Notes: a model not told the origin generated them from the letters alone. A DNA stretch of 17,845 nt from Methanosarcinales archaeon (GCA_012329085.1 JAAXQB010000293.1:1-17845), one strand, 5' to 3'. Shown: positions 9,325-16,927, numbered from the stretch's first letter. Translations and numbers: made by a program.

Positions 9325-9552
9325 TTACCATCTCTTTTCTCTTTGATCTCTTATCTCTCCGATAGCAGTTTCTCCCCTCCATGTCTTTGAAATTTCCTTT
9401 GATGCAGACATTAAATCATTCCATGCTTGTTCTGCTTTTTGCTCATCCTTTATATTAAGTTCTATAAATATTTTTTTTATTTGAATTAATTCATGTGTTA
9501 CACGATTCAAACGCCCTTTTATTTCTATAAGTTCTTTTTGCATTTTCATCAT
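9325..9552 (-). CDS. VapB-like antitoxin
   Basis: A 75-residue protein: a charged, probably coiled-coil N-terminal half (E-L-I-E-I-K-G-R-L-N-R-V-T-H-E-L) and a C-terminal toxin-binding-type tail, A-W-N-D-L-M-S-A-S-K-E-I-S-K-T-W then A-I-G-E-I-R-D-Q-R-E-K-R-W. The W-x-x-L...S-x-E-I-S...E-I-R-x-Q-R pattern is typical of archaeal VapB partners of PIN toxins. It is directly followed by the PIN remnant on the same strand. The pair is inserted between atpF and atpA. A perfect 11-bp inverted repeat lies just upstream (9569-9607) and could be its operator. Confidence 0.65.
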   Translation of the reverse strand: MMKMQKELIEIKGRLNRVTHELIQIKKIFIELNIKDEQKAEQAWNDLMSASKEISKTWRGETAIGEIRDQREKRW

Positions 9553-9568
9553 AATTATTCCTACTAAA

Positions 9569-9607
9569 TTTACAAATTAAATTTTTCATTAATATGTAAT
9601 TTGTAAA
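9569..9607. repeat. Perfect 11-bp inverted repeat upstream of vapB
   Basis: TTTACAAATTA (9569-9579) and TAATTTGTAAA (9597-9607), separated by 17 nt and 16 bp upstream of the antitoxin ATG. It may be an autoregulatory operator, as VapBC complexes often bind palindromes in their promoters. The right arm also resembles the AT-palindrome half of the dispersed repeat family, so a repeat origin is equally possible. Confidence 0.5.
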
Positions 9608-9695
9608 AATTGTATCTTTAATACATATTCATTAAAATCAAGTGAAAAAATTTAAGATATTATTTACTCATATAGACATTATAGTTCATATTCAA

Positions 9696-10001
9696 TTAAA
9701 CACCAATCGCCCTTCTAATTAATGAATCCATAATATCTTCTTTTTCAATTGGACCTGACTTTCCAGATATTTCCATAATTACAGGATATACTTCTTTTCT
9801 TTCTTGCAATTTATCTATAAAAGCTCGTGCTTTTTCTGCAAAACTATCTTGAATAATTAACACGCCTATTTCTGCATCTTGTATATATTCAGTAATTGCC
9901 GATTTAACTTCTTCTGGTGTTTCCACAATCTTTGATTTTTTAACCCCTGCGAGAGAAAAACCAATTGCCATTTGTTTATCACCGATTATCGCAAACTTCA
10001 T
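9696..10001 (-). CDS. atpF: A-type ATP synthase subunit F (central stalk)
   Basis: A 101-residue Rossmann-like protein. The opening M-K-F-A-I-I-G-D-K...G-F-S-L-A-G-V, the E-I-G-V-L-I-I strand and the P-V-I-M-E-I-S-G-K-S-G-P-I segment are family hallmarks. It binds subunit D in the central stalk. Its ATG overlaps the atpC stop (ATGA), so translation is coupled to atpC. In related clusters atpA follows directly; here 143 bp and a toxin-antitoxin pair intervene. Confidence 0.93.
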   Translation of the reverse strand: MKFAIIGDKQMAIGFSLAGVKKSKIVETPEEVKSAITEYIQDAEIGVLIIQDSFAEKARAFIDKLQERKEVYPVIMEISGKSGPIEKEDIMDSLIRRAIGV

Positions 10002-11194
10002 GCATATACCTCATCGTGTGTGATAAGAATTGATTTTATTGCAGAAGTAGGAACTGATTCTGCAAGTCCAGATAATATTGCTTTAAGATTTCTAATTTCA
10101 TATTGTTTTGCAACTATAAAATTAATCATAGGTCCAACTCCAAGATTGTGCATAGTGGAAAGATTTAATACAAATTCAAGTAAAAATTTATCAAGTTCAG
10201 ATTCAAATGGATATGTACTATCTGTTGATTCAAAATCTTGTATTTTTCTTTCAAGACATGCACCATATATCGTATTTTTAAGATTTGAAATCAATTCTAC
10301 CATAGTTTTAGATTCTGATAGTTCTTTTATACGATCCATTGATATTGATCCACCTGGCAATATATACTTTCCAATAATTAGAGAATCAAAATTATCTTTC
10401 TTTGCTCTAAGAAGCATTTTTATATTTGAAATATCCGAATATATTTTAACAAAACTCTTAATTGGATGTGACACATCATCATCTATTTGCCCTACTGATT
10501 TTCTAATACAATCGAATGTGAATGTGTCAAGTGCAAGCTCAAAAGGTAGCGTGGATTTAAGTTTTGTATATTCTGAAAATGCGTTAGACAAAACTTCAAC
10601 ATATTGTGTTTTTTGTAACATTAAAATTGCATCTTCTATGCTTTCTGATTCTGCAATATCATCTATAATTCGATCAGATATAACACCCGTTGGAATTAAT
10701 CTATTTCTAATATCGCTTGCTGAAAGTTTCATCTTTTTTGATTTAAGTGCAATTTTAATTTGTTCGGATTCCAATATTGATAGATACGCGTTAAAAAAGG
10801 GCTTTACTTTTTCTGGCGAAGAAGATACAATATTTTCGCACTCATTTACATAAATGGAATTTAATGCTCTTTCAAGTTTTTCAGGATTTTTTATTTCAGA
10901 TAGGTTAATGTCATATCCAGCATCATTTATTTTATTTGCTGCATCAGTCACACCTTTTGCATCCAAAATTATATTTATTTTATTTGAGTACACAAAAGGC
11001 ACCCCTATTGCTTTTACTCTTGTATTTGAATATACGAAATAAGAAATATTCATAATTGATTTTGAATAATTCAATATAACAATTATAAATACAGATATTG
11101 AAATTGTAAGTGCTATAACAATAGCAATAAATTCTATTGATGTAAGCCCAAAAGATTTAATAAGGTCATCTACATATGGGGATATATACGCCAC
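9998..11194 (-). CDS. atpC: A-type ATP synthase subunit C with N-terminal membrane helix
   Basis: A 398-residue subunit of the AC39/C type that forms the socket joining the central stalk to the c-ring. Helical repeats follow F-V-Y-S-N-T-R-V-K-A (about 53-62), which aligns with the usual Y-A-Y-x-N-A-R-V start of the family; the tail G-P-M-I-N-F-I-V-A-K-Q-Y-E-I-R-N-L-K-A-I-L also fits. The approximately 50 residues before that include a hydrophobic run at about 20-42, enough for one membrane helix. The start is GTG, supported by GGAGGG at 11204-11209, 9 nt upstream, so the extension is probably translated. The gene begins 3 bp after the atpE stop and its stop overlaps atpF. Similar extensions may exist in other methanogen lineages; I cannot check. 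Confidence 0.88.
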   Translation of the reverse strand: MAYISPYVDDLIKSFGLTSIEFIAIVIALTISISVFIIVILNYSKSIMNISYFVYSNTRVKAIGVPFVYSNKINIILDAKGVTDAANKINDAGYDINLSEIKNPEKLERALNSIYVNECENIVSSSPEKVKPFFNAYLSILESEQIKIALKSKKMKLSASDIRNRLIPTGVISDRIIDDIAESESIEDAILMLQKTQYVEVLSNAFSEYTKLKSTLPFELALDTFTFDCIRKSVGQIDDDVSHPIKSFVKIYSDISNIKMLLRAKKDNFDSLIIGKYILPGGSISMDRIKELSESKTMVELISNLKNTIYGACLERKIQDFESTDSTYPFESELDKFLLEFVLNLSTMHNLGVGPMINFIVAKQYEIRNLKAILSGLAESVPTSAIKSILITHDEVYA

Positions 11195-11197
11195 AAT

Positions 11198-11797
11198 CTA
11201 ATTCCCTCCATATAAAATTTTTGACACCCCATATCTAATTTCATTCTCTTTACGCCTAATAATTTCTTCAAACGTATTATTTACAAACATTGAATCATCT
11301 TTTGATTTGATAATTATGCCACCAATTGAATCGATGTGATTTTTAGATACTTTAATAGACAATAATTTACCAGACATGTTAGAGGCAATTTTTTTAACAA
11401 TTGGTGCATCTTTTTTATTACATTCCACTATAACATCTGTAAGTTCCATCATATCCATGCCATTTTGGATATATTTCACAAGTATGTCTTCGTATGCGTA
11501 TGTTGTTGGAATTTCCTTTAATTGTAAAAGTGATTCATTAAAACAGTCAGATATTAACTCACTCTTTGTATCCATAACAATTTTTTTAGAATTCATTCGT
11601 GCAACCGATTGTATTCGGTTGCTAAGTGCATCAGATTCAAAATTGCCTTTTAGTAATATCTCGTTGTATATTTCAAGACCTTTTTTTTCAGAATCTTTTT
11701 TGATTTCTTTTATTTGATCTATTGTATTAGATTTTATAGATTCTATTTTTTCATTTGCACTTTTTTCAATTTCTTCTATAATTTTATCAACACTCAT
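11198..11797 (-). CDS. atpE: A-type ATP synthase subunit E (peripheral stalk)
   Basis: A 199-residue protein: a long charged coiled coil (about 1-85) and a globular C-terminal domain with S-I-G-G-I-I-I-K-S near 155-162 and F-E-E-I-I-R-R-K-E-N-E-I-R close to the end, as in vATP-synt_E. It pairs with subunit H to form the peripheral stalks that hold the head. The length is normal. It ends with TAG three bases before the atpC GTG and starts 46 bp after atpK. Confidence 0.9.
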   Translation of the reverse strand: MSVDKIIEEIEKSANEKIESIKSNTIDQIKEIKKDSEKKGLEIYNEILLKGNFESDALSNRIQSVARMNSKKIVMDTKSELISDCFNESLLQLKEIPTTYAYEDILVKYIQNGMDMMELTDVIVECNKKDAPIVKKIASNMSGKLLSIKVSKNHIDSIGGIIIKSKDDSMFVNNTFEEIIRRKENEIRYGVSKILYGGN

Positions 11798-11843
11798 TAA
11801 TTTAAATCTCCTTATTATTCATATTTAAATTTCAATTGATTTA

Positions 11844-12809
11844 TCAAAGTAAACCAATTCCTGACATGATTAAGATTGCAACTAATAAACCAAATATTGC
11901 AAAAGTTTCAGACATGACAGAGAGAATAAGTCCCCTCCCCATTACAGCTGGATTTCTAATTATGGCACCTATTGCAGAGCTTGCCGTGATTCCTTGCCCA
12001 ATACCTGACAATCCAGCAAGACCTACTGCAAGTCCACAGCCAATTGCTGCAAATCCAATAGCAACCTCTTCTCTGAGATCTCCATAAAACATACCAGTAA
12101 ATGCCATAAGTAATATAGCAACTAACAGTCCGTAAATTGCTTGTGTTTCTGGAAGTACAGAGAACACCATACTTCGACCCATTGCTTTACTGTCTTCTGC
12201 TGTTGCACCAACACCTGCTGCTGATGCAATTCCTTGTCCAATACCTGATAGACCTGCAAGACCTATTGCAAGACCGCATCCAATTGCCACAAATCCAATT
12301 GCTGCATTGTCAATGAACTCTCCCTCAAACATGCCAGTAAATGCCATAAGTAAGATAGCAACTAACAGTCCGTAAATTGCTTGTGTTTCTGGAAGTACAG
12401 AGAACACCATACTTCGACCCATTGCATCACTATCTTCAGCTGTTGCACCAATACCTGCTGCCGATGCAATTCCTTGCCCAATAGCAGAAAATCCTGCAAG
12501 ACCTACTGCAAGACCTGCCCCTATGGATACCAATCCTATTGATACTGGAACATCTGCTAGATTGCCCCCTCCAAGAAATCCTGTAAACATTAATATTAAG
12601 ATGGCAGTTAAAAGTCCATATATACCTTGTGTTTGCGGAAGTGCCTGAAACACAATTGCTGTACCAAATTTATCTGGATTTTCAGCAATAGCTCCAACAC
12701 CTGCGGATCCTGTAATACCAACACCAATACCTGAACCAATTGCTGTTAGCCCAATTGCTAAACCTGCTCCAATTGCAGCGAGAACTGCTCCAATGCTAAT
12801 TTCAATCAT
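11844..12809 (-). CDS. atpK: A-type ATP synthase rotor subunit K (c), four-hairpin form
   Basis: A 321-residue proteolipid with eight predicted membrane helices, i.e. four fused hairpins of about 80 residues. The ion-binding position in each second helix reads L-P-Q59-T-Q (hairpin 1), L-P-E141-T-Q, L-P-E221-T-Q and M-S-E301-T-F, so three carboxylates per chain and Gln in the first hairpin. The first helix of hairpins 2-4 carries G-Q-G (Q112, Q192, Q272), where hairpin 1 has Val30. A Gln in helix 1 with Glu-Thr in helix 2 is the Na+-site pattern known from Enterococcus hirae NtpK. Methanocaldococcus jannaschii has three hairpins with Gln in the first; typical Methanosarcina c subunits are single hairpins. 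Hairpins 2 and 3 are nearly identical in DNA. AAGGA lies 11 nt before the ATG. Confidence 0.96.
   Translation of the reverse strand: MIEISIGAVLAAIGAGLAIGLTAIGSGIGVGITGSAGVGAIAENPDKFGTAIVFQALPQTQGIYGLLTAILILMFTGFLGGGNLADVPVSIGLVSIGAGLAVGLAGFSAIGQGIASAAGIGATAEDSDAMGRSMVFSVLPETQAIYGLLVAILLMAFTGMFEGEFIDNAAIGFVAIGCGLAIGLAGLSGIGQGIASAAGVGATAEDSKAMGRSMVFSVLPETQAIYGLLVAILLMAFTGMFYGDLREEVAIGFAAIGCGLAVGLAGLSGIGQGITASSAIGAIIRNPAVMGRGLILSVMSETFAIFGLLVAILIMSGIGLL
12115..12425 (-). repeat. Two 71-bp perfect direct copies inside atpK, 240 bp apart
   Basis: Positions 12115-12185 and 12355-12425 are identical base for base, including third codon positions, and encode the second helix of hairpins 3 and 2. Identity falls off gradually on both sides. 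The exact 240-bp period equals one 80-residue hairpin. This points to a recent duplication or continuing gene conversion between hairpins 2 and 3. Confidence 0.9.
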
Positions 12810-12837
12810 AATTTATTATATCCTTATTTTTATTTAT

Positions 12838-13018
12838 ATTAGTATATAATTTATAAAAATTATATACTGGGAGAAAAATTTCAATTCCTCGAATTATTTT
12901 ATTAATATTGTTATATGTTTTATATTATTTTTTGTAGCTCATTCAGAATGAATGAGTTTAAAAAAATCTTTGATTTTTAATAGCATATAATTTATAAAAA
13001 TTATGTACTAAGAGAAGA
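12838..13018. repeat. Repeat cluster between atpI and atpK
   Basis: Three parts of the dispersed repeat family lie in the atpI-atpK gap. First is a perfect 12-bp AT palindrome, AGTATATAATTT (12841-12852) with AAATTATATACT (12857-12868), followed by GGGAGAAAAATTT. Second is the hairpin CTCATTCA (12938-12945) with TGAATGAG (12949-12956) around GAA. Third is an imperfect palindrome at 12982-13009, followed by AAGAGAAGATTTT and the end of atpI. In a transcript through the operon these would form three stem-loops between the two membrane-motor genes. Confidence 0.8.
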
Positions 13019-13020
13019 TT

Positions 13021-15012
13021 TTATTTTTTCGTGTATCGCCTTATTATTTTAAATGGTGAGAATTCCACTCCTCCTCCAACATAGAATTGTCCGAAAAATT
13101 CAACATATTGCAAACGAAGTGAATGTATAAATGCACCAAGTGATTGCAATATAAAATTAAATAAATGTCCAACTATAAAGATGAAAACACCACCAATTAT
13201 CAGAATAGGATGTACATCAGAAACCATTCGAGTTAAGAAATTTATTGTCATGGCAATTCCACTAGTTGCAAGTGCTAATGCAAGAATTCTTGCGTAAGAT
13301 AACCAATTACCAAGGTACCCTGTAAGATCAAATGCAGCAAGAGGTCCATTTTTAATAAAAAGAATAGTTGATCCAAATACAACTCCTACTAACGATATAT
13401 TAACAATCATTGGATCTATTTGTGCCCATCCAAAGAAAACAAGCATCAATATAAATGCAAATGGTTGTATTATAAACCATGCAACAGGACCACATATAAT
13501 TTCTTTATAATTCTTTCTTTGAATATCTTGGTATGAAGAAATCACAAGCCCAAGATTTAAATGAATCAATCCGATTGCAAGTGAAAGAATAAGAATGATA
13601 ATAGGATACTCAAGAGGGTCTAAAAATGGAACTTCTATGCCTAATAATGCATAGGGCACATTTTCTATGCCTAAAAATATATCGGGTGCATTTCCAAAAT
13701 ACCCGCCTTGCAATATTCCAAATACAATTGCTGAAAATCCAATTGACATTAAAACAACACTCATATCTTTTGCAGATTTTTCAATTTTTCCAATTCCGCG
13801 ATAAAGTGCAAATCCAAATACTGCGATGAGAATTCCATATATTGCATCCCCTAACATGAGCCCAAAAAACATTACAATAAGTGGTGCAATAATAAAAGTT
13901 GGATCTATTTCGTCATATTTTGGACGACTAAACATCGTTGTTAAAAATTCAAAGGGTTGAAGAATTTTTGGATTGTTGTATTTAATTGGAACTTTTGAAA
14001 CATCATTAGATGATGGTTTATTAAATTCAACAACTACATGTCCGTCTGTTGCTTGTTCACACAAATTACTAAATTCATTCACATCTTTTGAATCAATCCA
14101 ACACTCTATTACAGAAACATGATCTGTATTTCCAAAATTAGAAAAACAATCCATTCGGTCCCATTCAATTTCAAGCTCTTCTTTTAAAACTAATAATTTT
14201 TCATTCCATTCTTTGTAAAGTGATTCTAATTCATTAACAAGTTTTAATTTTTTTGAATTAAATTCATCAATTTCTGAAGTAAGGATATTAATTGCATCGA
14301 TTGGATTTGCATCTATTTTACGAATATTTAATTCATTAAAAAGATTGCTTCGTACAATCGTATCTATTTCTTTTGAATTTTCAATTAGCGTTGCAATAAC
14401 TATGATGTGCTTATTTTCAACAAATTCTTTTAATATAATAAGCTCTTCAATGCCTTCTTGACTGATTGCATTATTAAATTCATCATATTCAGTATTTTCA
14501 ACAGTACCTGCAACAACATATAAATAATCTGATTTTCCAACAGAAGATAATTTAAAATCAAATTGTGTTAATAATGAAATATTATCTTTTTGAATATTTG
14601 CTGCATTAATTGAATCTTCTAATTTAGAAAGATTTTCATTAATTTCAAGTACGACATCTACCTTTTTTAGGGTAGTTTCAATTTCATCAAAAAGTTCAGT
14701 ATAATTGTCTCTTGATACTTGTGTTCTGTTGATTATACTTGGAAAAAATATACTTTTTAATACCCCATCTTTTTCTACATGCATTTCATTTAATATATTT
14801 AATACACGGTCAAGATTCATTTTATATTCAGTACATTTTCCAAGTGCGTTGTGAGATTCCCCAATATTTAAAATCTCATTAAGATTTTCTGTAGATTCTT
14901 TTATGTTTGAAATATCTGCAAGTCCAGATTCATGTAGGGCATAAATTAGATTTTCCTGATATTTTTTATGAACTATTATAGATGCGCTATTCATTGATGC
15001 TGGAAACATCAT
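13021..15012 (-). CDS. atpI: A-type ATP synthase subunit I (a; stator and ion channel)
   Basis: A 663-residue protein. The N-terminal half (about 1-375) is the cytoplasmic alpha/beta and coiled-coil arm that binds the peripheral stalks. The C-terminal half (about 380-640) holds several membrane helices. The channel arginine is in L-S-Y-A-R575-I-L-A-L-A-L-A. A second conserved arginine is in F-I-H-S-L-R633-L-Q-Y-V-E-F-F-G. G-D-A-I-Y-G near 400 and G-G-G-V-E-F-S-P-F at the end are also family features. The length is normal. Its ATG overlaps the atpH stop (ATGA). It is followed by a 211-bp repeat-filled gap before atpK. Confidence 0.96.
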   Translation of the reverse strand: MMFPASMNSASIIVHKKYQENLIYALHESGLADISNIKESTENLNEILNIGESHNALGKCTEYKMNLDRVLNILNEMHVEKDGVLKSIFFPSIINRTQVSRDNYTELFDEIETTLKKVDVVLEINENLSKLEDSINAANIQKDNISLLTQFDFKLSSVGKSDYLYVVAGTVENTEYDEFNNAISQEGIEELIILKEFVENKHIIVIATLIENSKEIDTIVRSNLFNELNIRKIDANPIDAINILTSEIDEFNSKKLKLVNELESLYKEWNEKLLVLKEELEIEWDRMDCFSNFGNTDHVSVIECWIDSKDVNEFSNLCEQATDGHVVVEFNKPSSNDVSKVPIKYNNPKILQPFEFLTTMFSRPKYDEIDPTFIIAPLIVMFFGLMLGDAIYGILIAVFGFALYRGIGKIEKSAKDMSVVLMSIGFSAIVFGILQGGYFGNAPDIFLGIENVPYALLGIEVPFLDPLEYPIIILILSLAIGLIHLNLGLVISSYQDIQRKNYKEIICGPVAWFIIQPFAFILMLVFFGWAQIDPMIVNISLVGVVFGSTILFIKNGPLAAFDLTGYLGNWLSYARILALALATSGIAMTINFLTRMVSDVHPILIIGGVFIFIVGHLFNFILQSLGAFIHSLRLQYVEFFGQFYVGGGVEFSPFKIIRRYTKK

Positions 15013-15329
15013 TGTAAATCGCCTGCCACTTCTTTTACAATATATCTAACAGCGTCTCCAAATTTTTGCTTAGTATGCATCCGTATAGTTTCTGCCTCTT
15101 CATGCCCTTTATTTTTTATAATTTCAGCTTTTTTTAATGCCGTTTGTTCAGCCTTTTCTTTTTTAATTCGAACTATTTCATTTGCTTCTTTTATTTTTTG
15201 CGAAATAAATTCATCAGCGTTTTGTTTTTCTAATTTTATTTCATTATTGGCAGATTCCTTGGTTTGCTTTTCCAATTCTATTGCTTTGGATTCCGCCTCT
15301 TTAATTTGTTCAATTTCACTTTGAGCCAT
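15009..15329 (-). CDS. atpH: A-type ATP synthase subunit H (peripheral stalk)
   Basis: A 106-residue, highly charged coiled coil with Ala/Glu/Lys-rich heptads throughout and a C-terminal R-Y-I-V-K-E-V-A tail, typical of the archaeal H subunit that dimerises with E. It is the first gene of the cluster. A GAGGG ribosome-binding site lies near 15340-15344. Translation appears coupled to atpI through an ATGA overlap. Confidence 0.88.
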   Translation of the reverse strand: MAQSEIEQIKEAESKAIELEKQTKESANNEIKLEKQNADEFISQKIKEANEIVRIKKEKAEQTALKKAEIIKNKGHEEAETIRMHTKQKFGDAVRYIVKEVAGDLQ

Positions 15330-15394
15330 TTAAAAAAACCCTCTTTATATTTTTTATACTGTTTCGAAATAATACTCATTTTTTTTAAAATCAC

Positions 15395-15411
15395 ATTCTT
15401 AGAAAAAGAAT
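15395..15411. repeat. Degenerate short hairpin upstream of atpH
   Basis: ATTCTT (15395-15400) and AAGAAT (15406-15411) around AGAAA, followed by ATGCGTTA, which resembles the GAGCGTTA right border of the dispersed hairpin. Probably a decayed copy. Confidence 0.35.
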
Positions 15412-15424
15412 ATGCGTTAATGAG

Positions 15425-15497
15425 CAAACATCAATTCTCTTTGAGAATTAGCTGTTAAATTTTTCCATCTATATATAATTTTACAAATTACATATGA
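15425..15497 (-). repeat. Complete composite repeat upstream of atpH
   Basis: Read on the minus strand, in order: an AT palindrome (ATATGTAATTT/AAAATTATATAT), a linker AGATGGAAAAATTTAAC, then AGCT followed by AATTCTC (15439-15433, paired with GAGAATT) around an AAA loop, ending GATGTT. This matches, block for block, the plus-strand copy at 17672-17741. It lies about 100 bp upstream of the atpH ATG in the same orientation as the operon, so it may be in the leader. Confidence 0.65.
15471..15478 (-). promoter_or_regulatory. Candidate TATA box for the ATP synthase operon
   Basis: TTATATAT on the minus strand, about 145 bp upstream of atpH. A start about 25 nt downstream would put the hairpin of the composite repeat at the 5' end of the leader. 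A second AT box (TATAAAAAATATAAAG, about 15344-15359) is too close to the ATG to fit a leader carrying the GAGGG site. Weak call. Confidence 0.22.
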
Positions 15498-15923
15498 TAA
15501 AAAATTTCCGTTTTACATATCCATATATATTATGCATGTTTTAAAAATCTTTTAATTTCGTTTTAATATACACATCAAATTAAAATCTAAAATTTAAAAT
15601 TATGCATTAAATTCCCTTTTTAACTATGCACCTCAGTTAGAGTATGTTTTAATCATGATGCATATTTATATATCCATCGTATTTAAAATCTTTGCAGTAT
15701 TGATTTAATATTGGATAACTATAAGGAATAGTTTATTTATATATAAACTTTCGTTTTTATTCACTATATTAGTGTAAAAAAAACAATCGTTCATTATTGA
15801 TTATGATATATAATTTCAATGCAAAAAATGAAATATTTGCGTAAGTTGATTAAACAAATTGTTGCATTGTAAATGCTGTAGATGCAATGACTTGGTTAGA
15901 AGAAATGTCGATGATTAATAAAT
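15498..15923. other. Intergenic region, no gene seen
   Basis: AT-rich DNA between the atpH leader and the end of the third pilin gene. I see no tRNA-like or GC-rich island, no frame with codon-like content, and only short AT palindromes. Confidence 0.6.
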
Positions 15924-16490
15924 TTATTTTTGAATTTTCTTTAAATTCCCATTTATCAGCTGAGGTTTTATTTGTGTTGTCCATAGATATGCGACTGTAA
16001 TAGTTGAATTTGGTCTTTGAGCACTCCTACTATCATACCCATTCAAGTTTAATATTTCACCAACTGACCAATATCCATCTGTTAATAGCATAGAATTTCT
16101 CGTGTCGTAATGTTCAATAGTTCCATCTTTCCCATTACTATGGGTATAATCATAGGTGACTATGATAGGGACTTCTCCGCTGTGTCTATATCCATTTCCA
16201 CTCCAATATGTCTGCCCATGACCTTGCATAATTATCTTGGTTTCATTTAAATAAAGCATATCGCCACTCCTATGTAATAGTTTAACTGAATTATTTTCCA
16301 GATTTACACCCATTCCTCCTTCAGAATCATTTACAGATATAATTACATACGGTGGAATGTCAGGAAGTGCAAATCCCCCAACCATTACCATTATTGTGCC
16401 AGCAATAACTATTGTTGCTACCACCATTAATACAATTCCAATAATATGGGAAATTGCAATTTCATTCATGTAAAAATATTTATTTTTCAT
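15924..16490 (-). CDS. Archaeal type IV pilin-like protein (Pilin_N domain)
   Basis: A 188-residue protein with an archaeal pilin N-terminus: M-N-E-I-A-I-S-H-I-I-G-I-V-L-M-V then a hydrophobic helix to about residue 39, equivalent to the A-V-S-P-V-I-G pattern of DUF1628 pilins. The globular part has K-L-L-H-R-S-G-D near 70-77 and Y-W-S-V-G-E-I-L-N-L near 140-149, both usual in this family. The first Met is used here; Met8 (16469) is also possible, and neither has a clear ribosome-binding site. An AT box about 20 bp upstream suggests a very short leader. It is monocistronic, divergent from aIF5A. It could be a structural or minor pilin. Confidence 0.8.
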   Translation of the reverse strand: MKNKYFYMNEIAISHIIGIVLMVVATIVIAGTIMVMVGGFALPDIPPYVIISVNDSEGGMGVNLENNSVKLLHRSGDMLYLNETKIIMQGHGQTYWSGNGYRHSGEVPIIVTYDYTHSNGKDGTIEHYDTRNSMLLTDGYWSVGEILNLNGYDSRSAQRPNSTITVAYLWTTQIKPQLINGNLKKIQK

Positions 16491-16551
16491 AGATTGAACA
16501 TATTGTTTTATATTAAAAATAATTTAAATTATCATCCAATTTACATCTATA

Positions 16552-16625
16552 AATATGTAACAGATATATAGGTATATTTTATGAATAGAATATGTAACAG
16601 ACATATGAGTATAGTTGATGAATAT
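16552..16625. repeat. Two tandem 37-bp units
   Basis: Units 16552-16588 and 16589-16625 match at 31 of 37 positions, both opening with AATATGTAACAGA and containing ATGAATA near the end. They lie 62-135 bp upstream of the pilin start and could be paired regulator sites, though a simple duplication is as likely. Confidence 0.7.
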
Positions 16626-16927
16626 ATTTGTTATTCAATTGATTGAATTTTAATCAAACAATTTAATGCCATAAAACACTTTAAATAGTTTTATAAGTTT
16701 ATTATCTTTGATTCTAATGCATTAACTATATATAAGTAAAGGTTCATTATAATTATTCAAATTGAAATATTATTTAAACTATGCAATTATCAATATTGTG
16801 AAGTAGTACTTATTCTATTTAAGAATGGACTATTATGAATTTCTCTTTACACATAATACAAAAATTTTGCTATTTTATAAAGCACATATTTTTTTAAGGT
16901 GTGTGTATTTACAGATTATACATTAAC

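Noticed and set aside
9972..10853. 293-codon plus-strand open frame opposite atpC
   Set aside because: It lies antisense to a well-supported subunit C gene, is Ser/Ile-rich low-information sequence, and matches no family. It is a shadow.
15498..15923. Possible tRNA or structured RNA gene in the gap
   Set aside because: No GC-richer block, no T-loop GTTCRA motif with matching stems, and no CCA-type end seen.
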